DNA from: Lentisphaeria bacterium
Lineage (GTDB): Bacteria > Verrucomicrobiota > Lentisphaeria > Victivallales > UBA1829
NCBI GenBank assembly: GCA_017456805.1
Contig: JAFTIQ010000006.1
Location: 1 to 39,844, forward strand
Reading direction: 5' to 3'
Length of the DNA: 39,844 nucleotides
Both the position numbers and the translations under genes were made by a program. Below, in pieces: positions 16,037-24,595 of this stretch; within the stretch, counting starts at the first letter, position 1, and the number at the start of each line of letters is the position of its first letter. The notes beneath the pieces are model-generated. The model worked only from the letters and a program-made list of their open reading frames with translations, made no database searches and was not told where the DNA came from.

Positions 16037-18643
16037 TTAATTCATTTCCACATAGTGTTCCTGGATCTTCGGTGTACGCATTGCGATATTGGCAAGGTGA
16101 TCCCCGAGTTTTTCCAGTTCCCAGAGCATTTCCACAAAGATCACATTGGATTCCACAGCGCATTTTCCGGCATCGCGGCGTTTCACATGATCTTTTTCAT
16201 ACTGGCGTGCCAGCTGGTTGATCTCGCGCTCATTCTTGAGCGCTTCCGTAGAAACTTCAATAGATTCATCATCATTGAGGACGGGAACTTCGAACTCTTC
16301 TTCATCGATATCCGCCATCAGATCAGAGAAATCTTTCTTCCGGGTGTAGTTCTTTTCATATTTTTTGGCAAGCTTGTTGACTTTCTTTTCGCTTTCCAAT
16401 GCATCATGAACATTGCCTTTATCGGAAGAAGATGCCAATGCCAGGGTCACACTGTTTGCCTGAGCATCCAGAACGGACCACAGCTTGTTCAAGTCATGAA
16501 CCGCAACATCGGAAAGTTTGTGTCCTGTTTTCTGAAGACGCTTGGTCAGCTTCAGGATATTTTCCGTATGGTCCGCGATCCGTTCAGCATCGTTGGTACA
16601 GTGCATGAGCAGAGGAATAATTGCAGACTGATGATGCGTCAGAGGACGGCGTGTGATCCGCACCAGATAATTGGTGAGCTCCGCCTGCAATTCGTCAATT
16701 TTTTCTTCCTGCTTATCCAGTTCCTCAAAGGCCTCGCTGTTGGTATCTCCTTTGATAAAATGTTCATTGACAGCCTGATCCACCATTTTCCAGGCATCCT
16801 GCACCATACCGCGCAGCACGTTGACAACCTGTTCGATTGCGATGGACGGCGTTTTCAGCAGATGGGGTTCCAGTTCCTGGATCTTGACAGGTTCCCGCAG
16901 CGGCAGAAGCTTTTCACACAGCTTTGTAAATGTGCCGGCAAAGGGTGTCAGCAGGATCACTGCAAAGACATTGAAGAAGGTGTGCGCCATAGCGATATTC
17001 CGCTCAATATTCTGGGGATGAGCCGCAAACGCATCGCCGGGAGTGATCCAGTTGATAAAGTAAAGGAAGCAGGGGATCCGTTCCGGTCCATAAGGAATAT
17101 AGAACAGAATAAACATGATCAGTGCTCCGATACAGTTGAAAAGCATGTGTGCCAAAGCAGCCTGCTTTGCAACCCGGTTGGCTGTCAATGCCGCCAGAAA
17201 CGCTGTGATCGTTGTACCGATATTCGTTCCGAGAAGCAGAGGGACTGCCGTATAGAAATTGATCAATCCTCCGGCAGAAAGAGCAATGATGATCCCGATC
17301 GCAGCAGAACTGGATTGGATCACAAAGGTTGCGATCGCAGCAATAAGAATTGTTCCGATCACAGCTCCCACCGGCATCGTTTCTCCGGGAGCTGCAGGCG
17401 CACAGTCAAAGGTTTGGAACAGATTGACAAAGGAGGGAAATTCTCCAAGAAGCTTCATTTCGCTGCTCATCAGAGTCATTCCGAAAAAGAGCAATCCGAA
17501 TCCGAGAATCGTTTCGCCCCAGCCCTTGATGATCCGCTTCTTTGCCAGCATCACAAGAAAACCGATGGCAACAGAAGGCAGCGCCAATGCAGCAAGGTCA
17601 AACGCAACAAGCTGTCCGGTAACAGTCGTACCGATATTCGCTCCGAAAATCAATCCGATGGACTGGCGAAGCGTCAGAAGACCCGCGTTGATAAAACCGA
17701 TCACCATGACAGTCGTCGCACTGGAGGACTGAATGATCGCCGTCACAACCGTTCCTGCAAGAACAGCAATCGTTGTCCGCTTGGAGAAAAACTGAAGGAT
17801 TTTCTTCATATTTTCTCCGGCGATCTTGAGCAAACCGTCCCCCATCAGCTTCATTCCGAAAAGGAAGAACGCCAATCCGCCAACAAGAGTCAGCACAACA
17901 GAGACGACATCAATTCCCAATATTCTGACTTTATGATTCCTGATGTAATATCCACTTGAAGGATCTGCCACTTCCACACCGATAGTATAAACCCCGGTGG
18001 ATTTTCCCAGTTTCACATCGGTTTCAGCAACCCCTTGAGCATTGGTTTTTACAACAGGAGTCACAGAAGCGGAATTCTTCCGTTCCGGGCTGTCTGAAAC
18101 GGAAAAATAAACCGGAACTCCGACCGCGGGTTTTCCATCTGCGCCAACAAGAGTCAGTGACAGTGGATTGGATGTTGTTTTTCCCGCATGACCTTCCTGT
18201 TTACCGCCCTGGAGTTTTGCTCCGACAATAAAACGGATCTCCTTCCGGATCTCATCATCGTCTTCAAGCACCACGGTAAGATACTTATCTCCAATGAGAG
18301 AACCTGCCTTTACTTTAAAGGAAACCGCCCCGCCGGCATTGCTTGTGAGCTGAGGCTCCAGAATCTCCAAACCGCTTCCAGGAGCAGGTACGACTTTTAC
18401 GGTTTTTCCCTCCACCGGTGTGGGTTTGCTTTCCCCTCCGAAAATACTCGTTCCGGGAGCACTCAGCAATTCAATGATCACTTCCTGAGCAAACTCTTCT
18501 CCGGGAAGGGTCATCTGATCCGTTCCCTGAACAATTTTCATTGCCGCAACTTTTGTATTTGTATTATTTTCTCCGCAGCCTGTGCCGAGAAATAATATTA
18601 CCGCAAATAATAGTACAGAAATGCGGCTGATCATTGTTTTCAT
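16037..18643 (-). CDS. Na/Pi cotransporter family protein with N-terminal Ig-like domain
   Basis: 868 residues. Residues 1-23 look like a lipoprotein signal ending in LGTGC (Cys23, imperfect lipobox). Residues about 30-240 form one or two Ig-like/Big-type beta domains, probably extracytoplasmic. From about 245, GGLAFFLFGMKLMGDGL starts a PF02690 transporter with two QSSSA repeats (AIIQSSSATTVMV and FVIQSSSAAIGII) and paired GANIGTT / GTNIGTT motifs. The C-terminal about 270 residues are helical and PhoU-like, with an acidic insert (DIDEEEFEVPVLNDDE). Likely role: sodium-coupled phosphate uptake or efflux. Fusion to an Ig-like lipoprotein head is unusual. GGAAGGGAG precedes the ATG. Confidence 0.88.
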   Translation of the reverse strand: MKTMISRISVLLFAVILFLGTGCGENNTNTKVAAMKIVQGTDQMTLPGEEFAQEVIIELLSAPGTSIFGGESKPTPVEGKTVKVVPAPGSGLEILEPQLTSNAGGAVSFKVKAGSLIGDKYLTVVLEDDDEIRKEIRFIVGAKLQGGKQEGHAGKTTSNPLSLTLVGADGKPAVGVPVYFSVSDSPERKNSASVTPVVKTNAQGVAETDVKLGKSTGVYTIGVEVADPSSGYYIRNHKVRILGIDVVSVVLTLVGGLAFFLFGMKLMGDGLLKIAGENMKKILQFFSKRTTIAVLAGTVVTAIIQSSSATTVMVIGFINAGLLTLRQSIGLIFGANIGTTVTGQLVAFDLAALALPSVAIGFLVMLAKKRIIKGWGETILGFGLLFFGMTLMSSEMKLLGEFPSFVNLFQTFDCAPAAPGETMPVGAVIGTILIAAIATFVIQSSSAAIGIIIALSAGGLINFYTAVPLLLGTNIGTTITAFLAALTANRVAKQAALAHMLFNCIGALIMFILFYIPYGPERIPCFLYFINWITPGDAFAAHPQNIERNIAMAHTFFNVFAVILLTPFAGTFTKLCEKLLPLREPVKIQELEPHLLKTPSIAIEQVVNVLRGMVQDAWKMVDQAVNEHFIKGDTNSEAFEELDKQEEKIDELQAELTNYLVRITRRPLTHHQSAIIPLLMHCTNDAERIADHTENILKLTKRLQKTGHKLSDVAVHDLNKLWSVLDAQANSVTLALASSSDKGNVHDALESEKKVNKLAKKYEKNYTRKKDFSDLMADIDEEEFEVPVLNDDESIEVSTEALKNEREINQLARQYEKDHVKRRDAGKCAVESNVIFVEMLWELEKLGDHLANIAMRTPKIQEHYVEMN

Positions 18644-18661
18644 GAAAACTCCCTTCCATTT

Positions 18662-19432
18662 TTAAATCTTTTTTGCAAACTGGGAATCCGGATGCTGTTT
18701 TTTCAAAATTTCAGCTAATTTTTCCCAACGTTTATCCTTCATTTCCTTCAACAGCACAATCGTTTTATAAAGGACTTCCGGACGTTTCGGGTGACCGGGG
18801 ATCAGAAAAATCGCCTGAAAATAATTTCTGACTGCTGTTTTTTTCTCTTTTTTCTTGAGAGCGATATCCCCCTTCCGTTCCAGAGCAAAGAACACGGCAT
18901 CATCGCTTTTTTCAGAAAGCAATGATTCCGCGATGATTCCCGCATTTGTCAAATCTCCGGATTTCATGAGCAGATCTACATAAAGCATTTTTGCTTTCAG
19001 GACATCGTTTCTGACTTCCGGATCAAGAGAAGTATATCCCTTCAGCTGTTCCAGAAACGCCAAAGCATCTTTCAGGCGTTTTGCCCCGTCCAAGGCTTCA
19101 GCTCTTCTGGTGATACAGTAGATCCCCCAGCCGAGAAGCCGATATTTTTCAAACGCGATCTGAAACAGTTTTTCCGCTTTGATGTAATCCTTGCTCTGAA
19201 GAACTTTTTCCGCTTCTGTGATTTCCCGGGGCTTCGGGATCCGGGCGTAATCATAAGTGTTTGCAGGAGCAGTCTTCTGAGCACCGTTCAGTACATAAGA
19301 AAGAGAGCCATCGGCATTGACAGTCAGTTTCTGAACCGTCAGAACTTCCTTCTGCCCGGTCAGTTTCACAGTCTGGCGGGCGGAAAGTGTCACCGCAGCC
19401 ATCACAGCAAGAATCGTAAAAATCAGCTTCAT
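18662..19432 (-). CDS. Exported TPR-like repeat protein
   Basis: 256 residues from ATG 19432, with AGGA 7 bases upstream (an ATG 6 bases earlier is too close to it). A signal peptide (MKLIFTILAVMAAVTLSA) is followed by a short beta segment (residues 20-65) and then helical repeats with TPR spacing (SKDYIKAEKLFQIAFEKY, KRLKDALAFLEQL, GDLTNAGIIAESLL, KKTAVRNYFQAIFLIPGHPKRPEVLY). A periplasmic or secreted scaffold is likely. No specific partner is known. It lies 14 bases after pfk and 18 bases before the Na/Pi gene. Confidence 0.75.
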   Translation of the reverse strand: MKLIFTILAVMAAVTLSARQTVKLTGQKEVLTVQKLTVNADGSLSYVLNGAQKTAPANTYDYARIPKPREITEAEKVLQSKDYIKAEKLFQIAFEKYRLLGWGIYCITRRAEALDGAKRLKDALAFLEQLKGYTSLDPEVRNDVLKAKMLYVDLLMKSGDLTNAGIIAESLLSEKSDDAVFFALERKGDIALKKKEKKTAVRNYFQAIFLIPGHPKRPEVLYKTIVLLKEMKDKRWEKLAEILKKQHPDSQFAKKI

Positions 19433-19446
19433 TTTCATTTCCTTTT

Positions 19447-20748
19447 TCAGCAGGAAGTCGTCATGCGCAATGCACGCCAGAGCGACCCGTTGATATCAAT
19501 TTTTTTCCGTTCCCGGACAGCCATCGGAATGGGAACGTGCGTAAAGGATTCATTCCAGTGCCCCACCACCATATCAGTACAGCCTGCCATCGCAGCATGA
19601 ACAGCGTTCTGTCCGAGAAGCAGACAGAAAACAGCATCCGTTCCGTTCGCAGGGATCCCGCGGATCGTATAAGTCGGATCAAAGTATTTGATGGTAGCTT
19701 CGATCCCGACCTTTTTGGAATATTCCTTGATCTTGTCTTTCAGGAACAGTCCGATGTTTTCATGAAGAACATTTCCGGATTTATCCTTTTCTCTGGAACC
19801 GCCGATCAAATCCTGTCCGGCTCCTTCCGCAACGATCACAACTGCATGATGTCTCCGCTGAAGCCGCTCAAACAGTTTTGGAAGAAACGCATCTTCCCCA
19901 TCTTCCAGACTGAACTTTTCTTCGGGGATCAGACAGAAGTTTGCATGGGTATTTGCCAGGGCTGCATAAGCTGCGATGAAACCTGAATCACGCCCCATCA
20001 CATGGATCAGACCAACTCCGTTATATGCGCCTTTTGCCTCATTGTGCGCCACAGAAATGATAGGATTCGTTGCATAGACAGCAGTTTCAAACCCGAATGT
20101 TTTATCCATGCAGGAAATATCATTGTCAATGGTCTTCGGCACACCCACAATACTGATATTCAGCTCATGTTTTTTTGCGGCGACTGCCAGATCATGTGCC
20201 GCCCGGAGCGTTCCATCCCCGCCGATGCAGAACAGAAGATTGATATCCATGCGGACAAGTGTTTCCAGCATGGTTTCCGTATCCTGAGCACCCCGGGAGG
20301 AGGCAAGGATCGTCCCCCCCTGTTCATGGATCCCGTCCACCGTATTTTCATCAAGAATTATGGGCTTGTGACCGCAAGCGGGATTCAGCCCTGCATACCC
20401 GTAACGGATCCCGTAAACAACGGGAATATGATACTGATGCTTCAAGGTAAGCGTAATACTTTTGATCACGTCATTCAAACCCGGACAGAGCCCGCCGGCT
20501 GTAAGGATCGCGGCTTTGCTCCATGCCGGATCATGAAAGATTTTTGCACGGGGCCCGGCTTTTTCCATTGCAAAGACTTTATTATGCTCCAGATAGCGTT
20601 TTTTCATGATGGAAAAATCCCGGTCGTAAAGGATCTTTGCATCAATGGGAGTGAAATTGGCATTTTTCACAGGAGAATCGAATTTACATTCTCCGAGATG
20701 CTGAATTTCAAAAATATCGGGTTCTTTCAGCGGGATTTGATTGCTCAT
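19447..20748 (-). CDS. pfk: ATP-dependent 6-phosphofructokinase, plant/trypanosome-like clade
   Basis: 433 residues from ATG 20748. AAGGAGG lies 9 bases upstream inside the preceding gene, and the longer frame to 20802 overlaps that gene. It phosphorylates fructose 6-phosphate. GGLCPGLNDV is at 85-94, GGDGT at 176-180 and PKTIDND at 204-210. Gly179 (ATP-type rather than the Asp of PPi-dependent enzymes) together with Lys205 is the combination found in plant-type and trypanosomal ATP-PFKs. ATP dependence is therefore likely but not proven. The N-terminal about 75 residues are an extension compared with the E. coli enzyme. Fourth-gene neighbours are a pseudouridine synthase and a TPR protein. 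Confidence 0.9.
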   Translation of the reverse strand: MSNQIPLKEPDIFEIQHLGECKFDSPVKNANFTPIDAKILYDRDFSIMKKRYLEHNKVFAMEKAGPRAKIFHDPAWSKAAILTAGGLCPGLNDVIKSITLTLKHQYHIPVVYGIRYGYAGLNPACGHKPIILDENTVDGIHEQGGTILASSRGAQDTETMLETLVRMDINLLFCIGGDGTLRAAHDLAVAAKKHELNISIVGVPKTIDNDISCMDKTFGFETAVYATNPIISVAHNEAKGAYNGVGLIHVMGRDSGFIAAYAALANTHANFCLIPEEKFSLEDGEDAFLPKLFERLQRRHHAVVIVAEGAGQDLIGGSREKDKSGNVLHENIGLFLKDKIKEYSKKVGIEATIKYFDPTYTIRGIPANGTDAVFCLLLGQNAVHAAMAGCTDMVVGHWNESFTHVPIPMAVRERKKIDINGSLWRALRMTTSC

Positions 20749-20752
20749 AAGC

Positions 20753-21598
20753 TCAAGCCTCCTTCTTTGGGGGTCTGGGTTTTCTTTTACAAAATGGGGC
20801 ATTGGGGGTTCCGGTCTTCAGCTGAGTCCGGAGCAGATCATCCGGAAAACGTCTCATTTCAGGATCCGTGATTTCCAGATTCAATGCAAGGGCAATATCT
20901 TTTTTGGACATAAACCGCCACTGTCCGGGACGGAGGAGCCCGCGTTTCAAGTTGCCGATCACGACCCGTTCCAAGCGGTTGACTTCGTTTCCGAGATATT
21001 CCGCCATTCGCCGGATTTCCCGGTTTTTCCCTTCCATCAGCACAATCAGATATTTCCGGGGACCGGTCTGATAGATATCTTCAGCATGAAGCGTTTCTCC
21101 TTCATGAGTGATTCCATCGCACATTTTCTGAAGCTCTGCGGAGGTAAACGCATGATCCACAGAGAGCGCATAGGTTTTGAACACACCGTTCCCCGGATGG
21201 GTAATGCGGTCGGCAAACTCTCCGTCATTGGTAAACAGAATCAGCCCTTCGCTGTCCTTATCCAATCTGCCGCAGGAAAAAAGCCGCAGATCTTCTCTCA
21301 GATTGATCAGATCCAATGCCCGTTTTTTTGCATGAGGATCATTGTTGGTACAGACATATCCTCTTGGTTTGTTCAGCATGATATAAACATGTGTGGGCAT
21401 CTTATTGACAGGTTTTCCATTCAGGCAGACTTTATCTCTCATGGTCACAAGAGTCGCCGGGTTGGTCTGAATCTCGCCATTGACGGTCACGTTTCCATTT
21501 TTGATCAGCTCTGCCGCTTTCCGCCGTGGGGCAGCTCCGCAGACAGCCAACCGTTTTGTCAGGTTCATTTCTTCCAATTTTGATTCTTTCTGAGCCAT
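20753..21598 (-). CDS. RsuA/RluB-family rRNA pseudouridine synthase
   Basis: 281 residues. An N-terminal S4 RNA-binding domain (MNLTKRLAVCGAAPRRKAAE, then NGNVTVNG) is followed by the catalytic domain with GRLDKDSEGLILFTNDG, whose Asp in GRLDxDSEGL is the nucleophile. KNREIRRMAEYLGNEVNRLERV is typical of the RluB/E/F/RsuA group. It isomerises a uridine in rRNA; which one is unclear. A start at 21568 (GGAAG upstream) is possible and would drop ten residues. The gene lies 3 bases after the amidohydrolase and ends 4 bases before the pfk start, with the pfk Shine-Dalgarno inside its last codons. Confidence 0.9.
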   Translation of the reverse strand: MAQKESKLEEMNLTKRLAVCGAAPRRKAAELIKNGNVTVNGEIQTNPATLVTMRDKVCLNGKPVNKMPTHVYIMLNKPRGYVCTNNDPHAKKRALDLINLREDLRLFSCGRLDKDSEGLILFTNDGEFADRITHPGNGVFKTYALSVDHAFTSAELQKMCDGITHEGETLHAEDIYQTGPRKYLIVLMEGKNREIRRMAEYLGNEVNRLERVVIGNLKRGLLRPGQWRFMSKKDIALALNLEITDPEMRRFPDDLLRTQLKTGTPNAPFCKRKPRPPKKEA

Positions 21599-21601
21599 TT
21601 T

Positions 21602-22792
21602 TCAACGGTCCTTTCTTGCTTTGTCAATTTGTCGTTTCCAATCGGCATAGACTTTTTCACTGAATTCGGGATCCTCCAGAAAGCGTACTGCCGCCGCTGC
21701 GGTGACCGCCGATGCCCGCATGGTATTTTCAAAGGCATAATCACATGCGGCATCCTCCCGGAATTCCGCTGTATGAAGCGGATGATCTGCTCCATTGGTG
21801 ATATCATAAAGATAATTTGCACCGGGAATCAGGGTGGAAACATCTCCGAAATCAGAAGAAGCGCGCCCCTCAGTTCCGTTGCCGCGGAGGATCTCTTCTC
21901 CGAACATGTCCTTCCAGAGATCTCCGTAAAGCTGATTCAACGGAGCATTGAAAACAGAAGGCTCATAAACGGACACAATCTCTTCCGCCGCAGTCGTTCC
22001 AGTCGCCTCTGCCGCAGCCTGCACCATTCTGTGAAAACGTTCTCTCATTTCCCCTGCGGATTTCAATTCCGGCGCACGGACGTTCCAGAACATTTCCGAC
22101 CGTTCCGGAATGATGTTCGGAGCTTTGCCGCCATCAATAAAGATACCATGGATCCGGGCACGTTCCGGAAGCTGCTGCCGCCACATGGAAACAGAGTTGT
22201 AAAGCAGAACTGCCGCATCCAGAGCATTCAATCCATCTTCCGGCTTGGATGCCGCATGAGAAGCGCGTCCGGTGAAAGTCACTCTGATCTTCACCGAGGA
22301 AAGCCACCCCGGATCGGTTGCAGTCCCGGCGAATGGATGAAGCAGAAAACATACATCATACCCTTCAAATGCGCCTCTTTCCTTCAGAATCGTTTTCCCG
22401 CCGTAATTCTCTTCCGCGGGAGTTCCGATCAGAGTAAAGGTTGCAGAAATCTGATGGGCTTCTGCATAACGGACAGTTGCCAGAAAAGCGGCAATCCCGG
22501 AAACAGCGATCAGATTGTGACCGCAGGCATGTCCCAATCCGGGCAGAGCATCATATTCACTGATGAACAGAACGCGTTTCCCGCCGCCGCAGACATCGTG
22601 CGTGATCCGGAAAGCAGTTTCCATTTCTTTGAAATTCCGTTCAGCAGTAAATCCCTGCCGTTCCAGATAAGTGATGAGCAATTCTGAAGATTTTTTTTCC
22701 TGAAACGCAATTTCAGGATTGGCATGAATGGAAGATGAGATCCTGTGAAGATCCCCTTGATAAAGTCCGATATACTGTGAGAATTCATTCAT
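21602..22792 (-). CDS. M20 family amidohydrolase (M20D-like)
   Basis: 396 residues. GHACGHNLIAVSG near residue 90 gives the Cys/His metal-binding region of M20D, AEENYGGK supplies the catalytic Glu pair, and GRASHAASKPEDGLNALDA starts the dimerisation (lid) domain. The order matches aminobenzoyl-glutamate / N-acyl-amino-acid amidohydrolases (AbgB, IAA-amino-acid hydrolase). The substrate is probably an N-acylated amino acid or dipeptide. No signal peptide is present, so it is cytoplasmic. It is the first gene of the six-gene minus-strand unit, with a candidate promoter at 22835-22863, divergent from pgi. Confidence 0.88.
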   Translation of the reverse strand: MNEFSQYIGLYQGDLHRISSSIHANPEIAFQEKKSSELLITYLERQGFTAERNFKEMETAFRITHDVCGGGKRVLFISEYDALPGLGHACGHNLIAVSGIAAFLATVRYAEAHQISATFTLIGTPAEENYGGKTILKERGAFEGYDVCFLLHPFAGTATDPGWLSSVKIRVTFTGRASHAASKPEDGLNALDAAVLLYNSVSMWRQQLPERARIHGIFIDGGKAPNIIPERSEMFWNVRAPELKSAGEMRERFHRMVQAAAEATGTTAAEEIVSVYEPSVFNAPLNQLYGDLWKDMFGEEILRGNGTEGRASSDFGDVSTLIPGANYLYDITNGADHPLHTAEFREDAACDYAFENTMRASAVTAAAAVRFLEDPEFSEKVYADWKRQIDKARKDR

Positions 22793-22834
22793 GAGCTGTT
22801 TCTTCTCTCCAATCTACTTTAATAGAATATAAGT

Positions 22835-22863
22835 AATCTACACCATATTCCACATTTTTCCAG
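22835..22863 (-). promoter_or_regulatory. Candidate promoter of the six-gene unit, CTGGAA-N17-TAGATT
   Basis: On the minus strand CTGGAA (22858-22863), 17 bases, TAGATT (22835-22840), the -10 preceded by ATGGTG as in the window's other promoters. Both elements depart from consensus. Confidence 0.35.
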
Positions 22864-22917
22864 TCCCTCATTATCTTTTTTTTCTGAAAAACGTATGAGA
22901 AAAACCGTTTTCAAGAT

Positions 22918-22946
22918 TTGAAAAATCATCCTGCAAGGTGTATATT
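22918..22946 (+). promoter_or_regulatory. pgi: Promoter of pgi, TTGAAA-N17-TATATT
   Basis: TTGAAA (22918-22923), 17 bases, TATATT (22941-22946), with GGTG before the -10. The roughly 40-base leader that follows contains AACACAACCACACA directly before the ribosome site. Confidence 0.75.
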
Positions 22947-22994
22947 TCCAGTTGATTTGCAAAAAATAACACAACCACACAGGGAGTTAATTTT

Positions 22995-24584
22995 ATGAAC
23001 GATTGGATGGAACGCTGTCACAAATATACTTTTGTGGACGGAAAAACAGGTTTTCAGATCAATTTTGCCGGAATGAAATTTCAGGATGGCGCAATCACAG
23101 AAATGTCCGAACGGTTCGCCGGGGTTCATGCAGAAATGCAGAAAATCGAAAAAGGGGAAATCAAAAACCCCGATGAAAACCGGAAAGTCACTCATTTTAC
23201 CGACCGTTCCGTTTATACCGGATCTCCGGAGTTTCAGGCAGTCGAAGAGTTCGCTGAAGGAATCCGTACCGGAAAAATCACCGGATCCACCGGAAAGAAA
23301 TTCGAATCCGCTTATATCAACGGCATCGGCGGCTCCGCCCTCGGACCCCAGCTTCTCCAGATGGCTGTCAACGGCCCCTACTGGAATGAAAAAAGCGATG
23401 CCGCAAGAAACGGAAATCTCAAAATCTATTTCCTCGATAACACCGACACCTCCGGTCTTGCCGATGCTCTGGAAGTTTCCAACCTCGAAACAACGCTCGT
23501 GGTCAATATCTCCAAATCCGGCGGAACCCAGGAAACCAAAAACAATATGAAAGCCTGTATGGATAAATTTGCAGCAGCAGGTTTGGATTTCACCAAACAT
23601 GCCTGCGCAATCACCATGCGGGAAAGCGAACTCGATAATCTCGCTCGCGGCGAAAAATGGCTCAAAGTCTTCGAAATGGCAGAATCCATCGGCGGAAGAA
23701 CCAGCGAAACAAGCATCGTCGGACACCTCCCCGCTGCTCTTGCCGGAATCGATTTCAAAGCCCTCCTCGACGGTGCCTGCCACATGGATGCGCTCACCAG
23801 AAACGCAGTCCTCACAAAGAACCCCGCTTACATGCTTTCCGCTGTCTGGTATATCGCCGGAAATGGAAAAGGCGACCGCAATATGGTGATCGTTCCCTAT
23901 TCCGACAGACTCGTCCTCATGTCCCGCTACCTCCAGCAGCTCGTCATGGAAAGCCTCGGAAAAGAAAAAGATCTGGATGGAAAAACCGTTCATCAGGGCT
24001 TGAACGTCTTCGGAAACAAAGGCGGAACCGATGCTCACGCATTCATCCAGCAGCTCAATGACGGACGCGACGATTTCTTTGTCACATTCATCGAAATCCT
24101 GGAAGATGCCATGGGCGCTCCCATCGCAAAGGGAATCGATATGGGCGATTACCTCCACGGATTCATGACCGGCCTTTCCAACGCGCTCCGCGGAAAAGGA
24201 CGTCAGGTGATCGAACTCCGTCTCAATAAAGTCGACGCCTTCAATCTCGGGATGCTCATCGCTCTCTATGAACGTGCAGTTGCCGCTTATGCAGAGCTCA
24301 TTCACATCAATGCATTCCATCAGCCCGGAGTTCAGGCTTACAAACTGGCAAGCCGCAGCGTGATCGAACTCCTCACCGGTGCAGAAGAAAAACTGGCAGA
24401 AAAAGTTCCCTTCTCCGGAACCGCCGCTGAATTCGTTCAGATCCTCGACCTCCCCGAAGGAAAAGAATATGAACTGGATGGGATCCTCGCAAAACTGGCG
24501 GCAAATCCCGGCAAGAGAATCCTGCCCTTCGCCATCGAACGCAGCTGGAACAACGATAAAGGCTGGGTTTACAGCGTAAGATAA
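22995..24584 (+). CDS. pgi: Glucose-6-phosphate isomerase
   Basis: 529 residues. It interconverts glucose 6-phosphate and fructose 6-phosphate. The phosphate-binding region NGIGGSALGPQLL (about 110), VVNISKSGGTQETKNN (about 175), GRTSETSIVGHLPAAL (about 237), LQQLVMESLGKEKDLDG (about 315) with the catalytic Glu, and NAFHQPGVQAYK near 440 cover both SIS domains. GGGAG precedes the ATG by about 9 bases. C-ending codons are common (ctc, atc, gcc), as in gap, suggesting high expression. The Ser/Thr kinase gene follows after 11 bases, probably on the same transcript. Confidence 0.95.
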   Translation: MNDWMERCHKYTFVDGKTGFQINFAGMKFQDGAITEMSERFAGVHAEMQKIEKGEIKNPDENRKVTHFTDRSVYTGSPEFQAVEEFAEGIRTGKITGSTGKKFESAYINGIGGSALGPQLLQMAVNGPYWNEKSDAARNGNLKIYFLDNTDTSGLADALEVSNLETTLVVNISKSGGTQETKNNMKACMDKFAAAGLDFTKHACAITMRESELDNLARGEKWLKVFEMAESIGGRTSETSIVGHLPAALAGIDFKALLDGACHMDALTRNAVLTKNPAYMLSAVWYIAGNGKGDRNMVIVPYSDRLVLMSRYLQQLVMESLGKEKDLDGKTVHQGLNVFGNKGGTDAHAFIQQLNDGRDDFFVTFIEILEDAMGAPIAKGIDMGDYLHGFMTGLSNALRGKGRQVIELRLNKVDAFNLGMLIALYERAVAAYAELIHINAFHQPGVQAYKLASRSVIELLTGAEEKLAEKVPFSGTAAEFVQILDLPEGKEYELDGILAKLAANPGKRILPFAIERSWNNDKGWVYSVR

Positions 24585-24595
24585 GGGACTGAATC

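Noticed and set aside
16016..17959. 647-codon open frame on the plus strand opposite the Na/Pi transporter gene
   Set aside because: It mirrors a well-supported gene, is rich in Cys, His, Arg and Asp in a way typical of antisense reading, and has no promoter or ribosome site.
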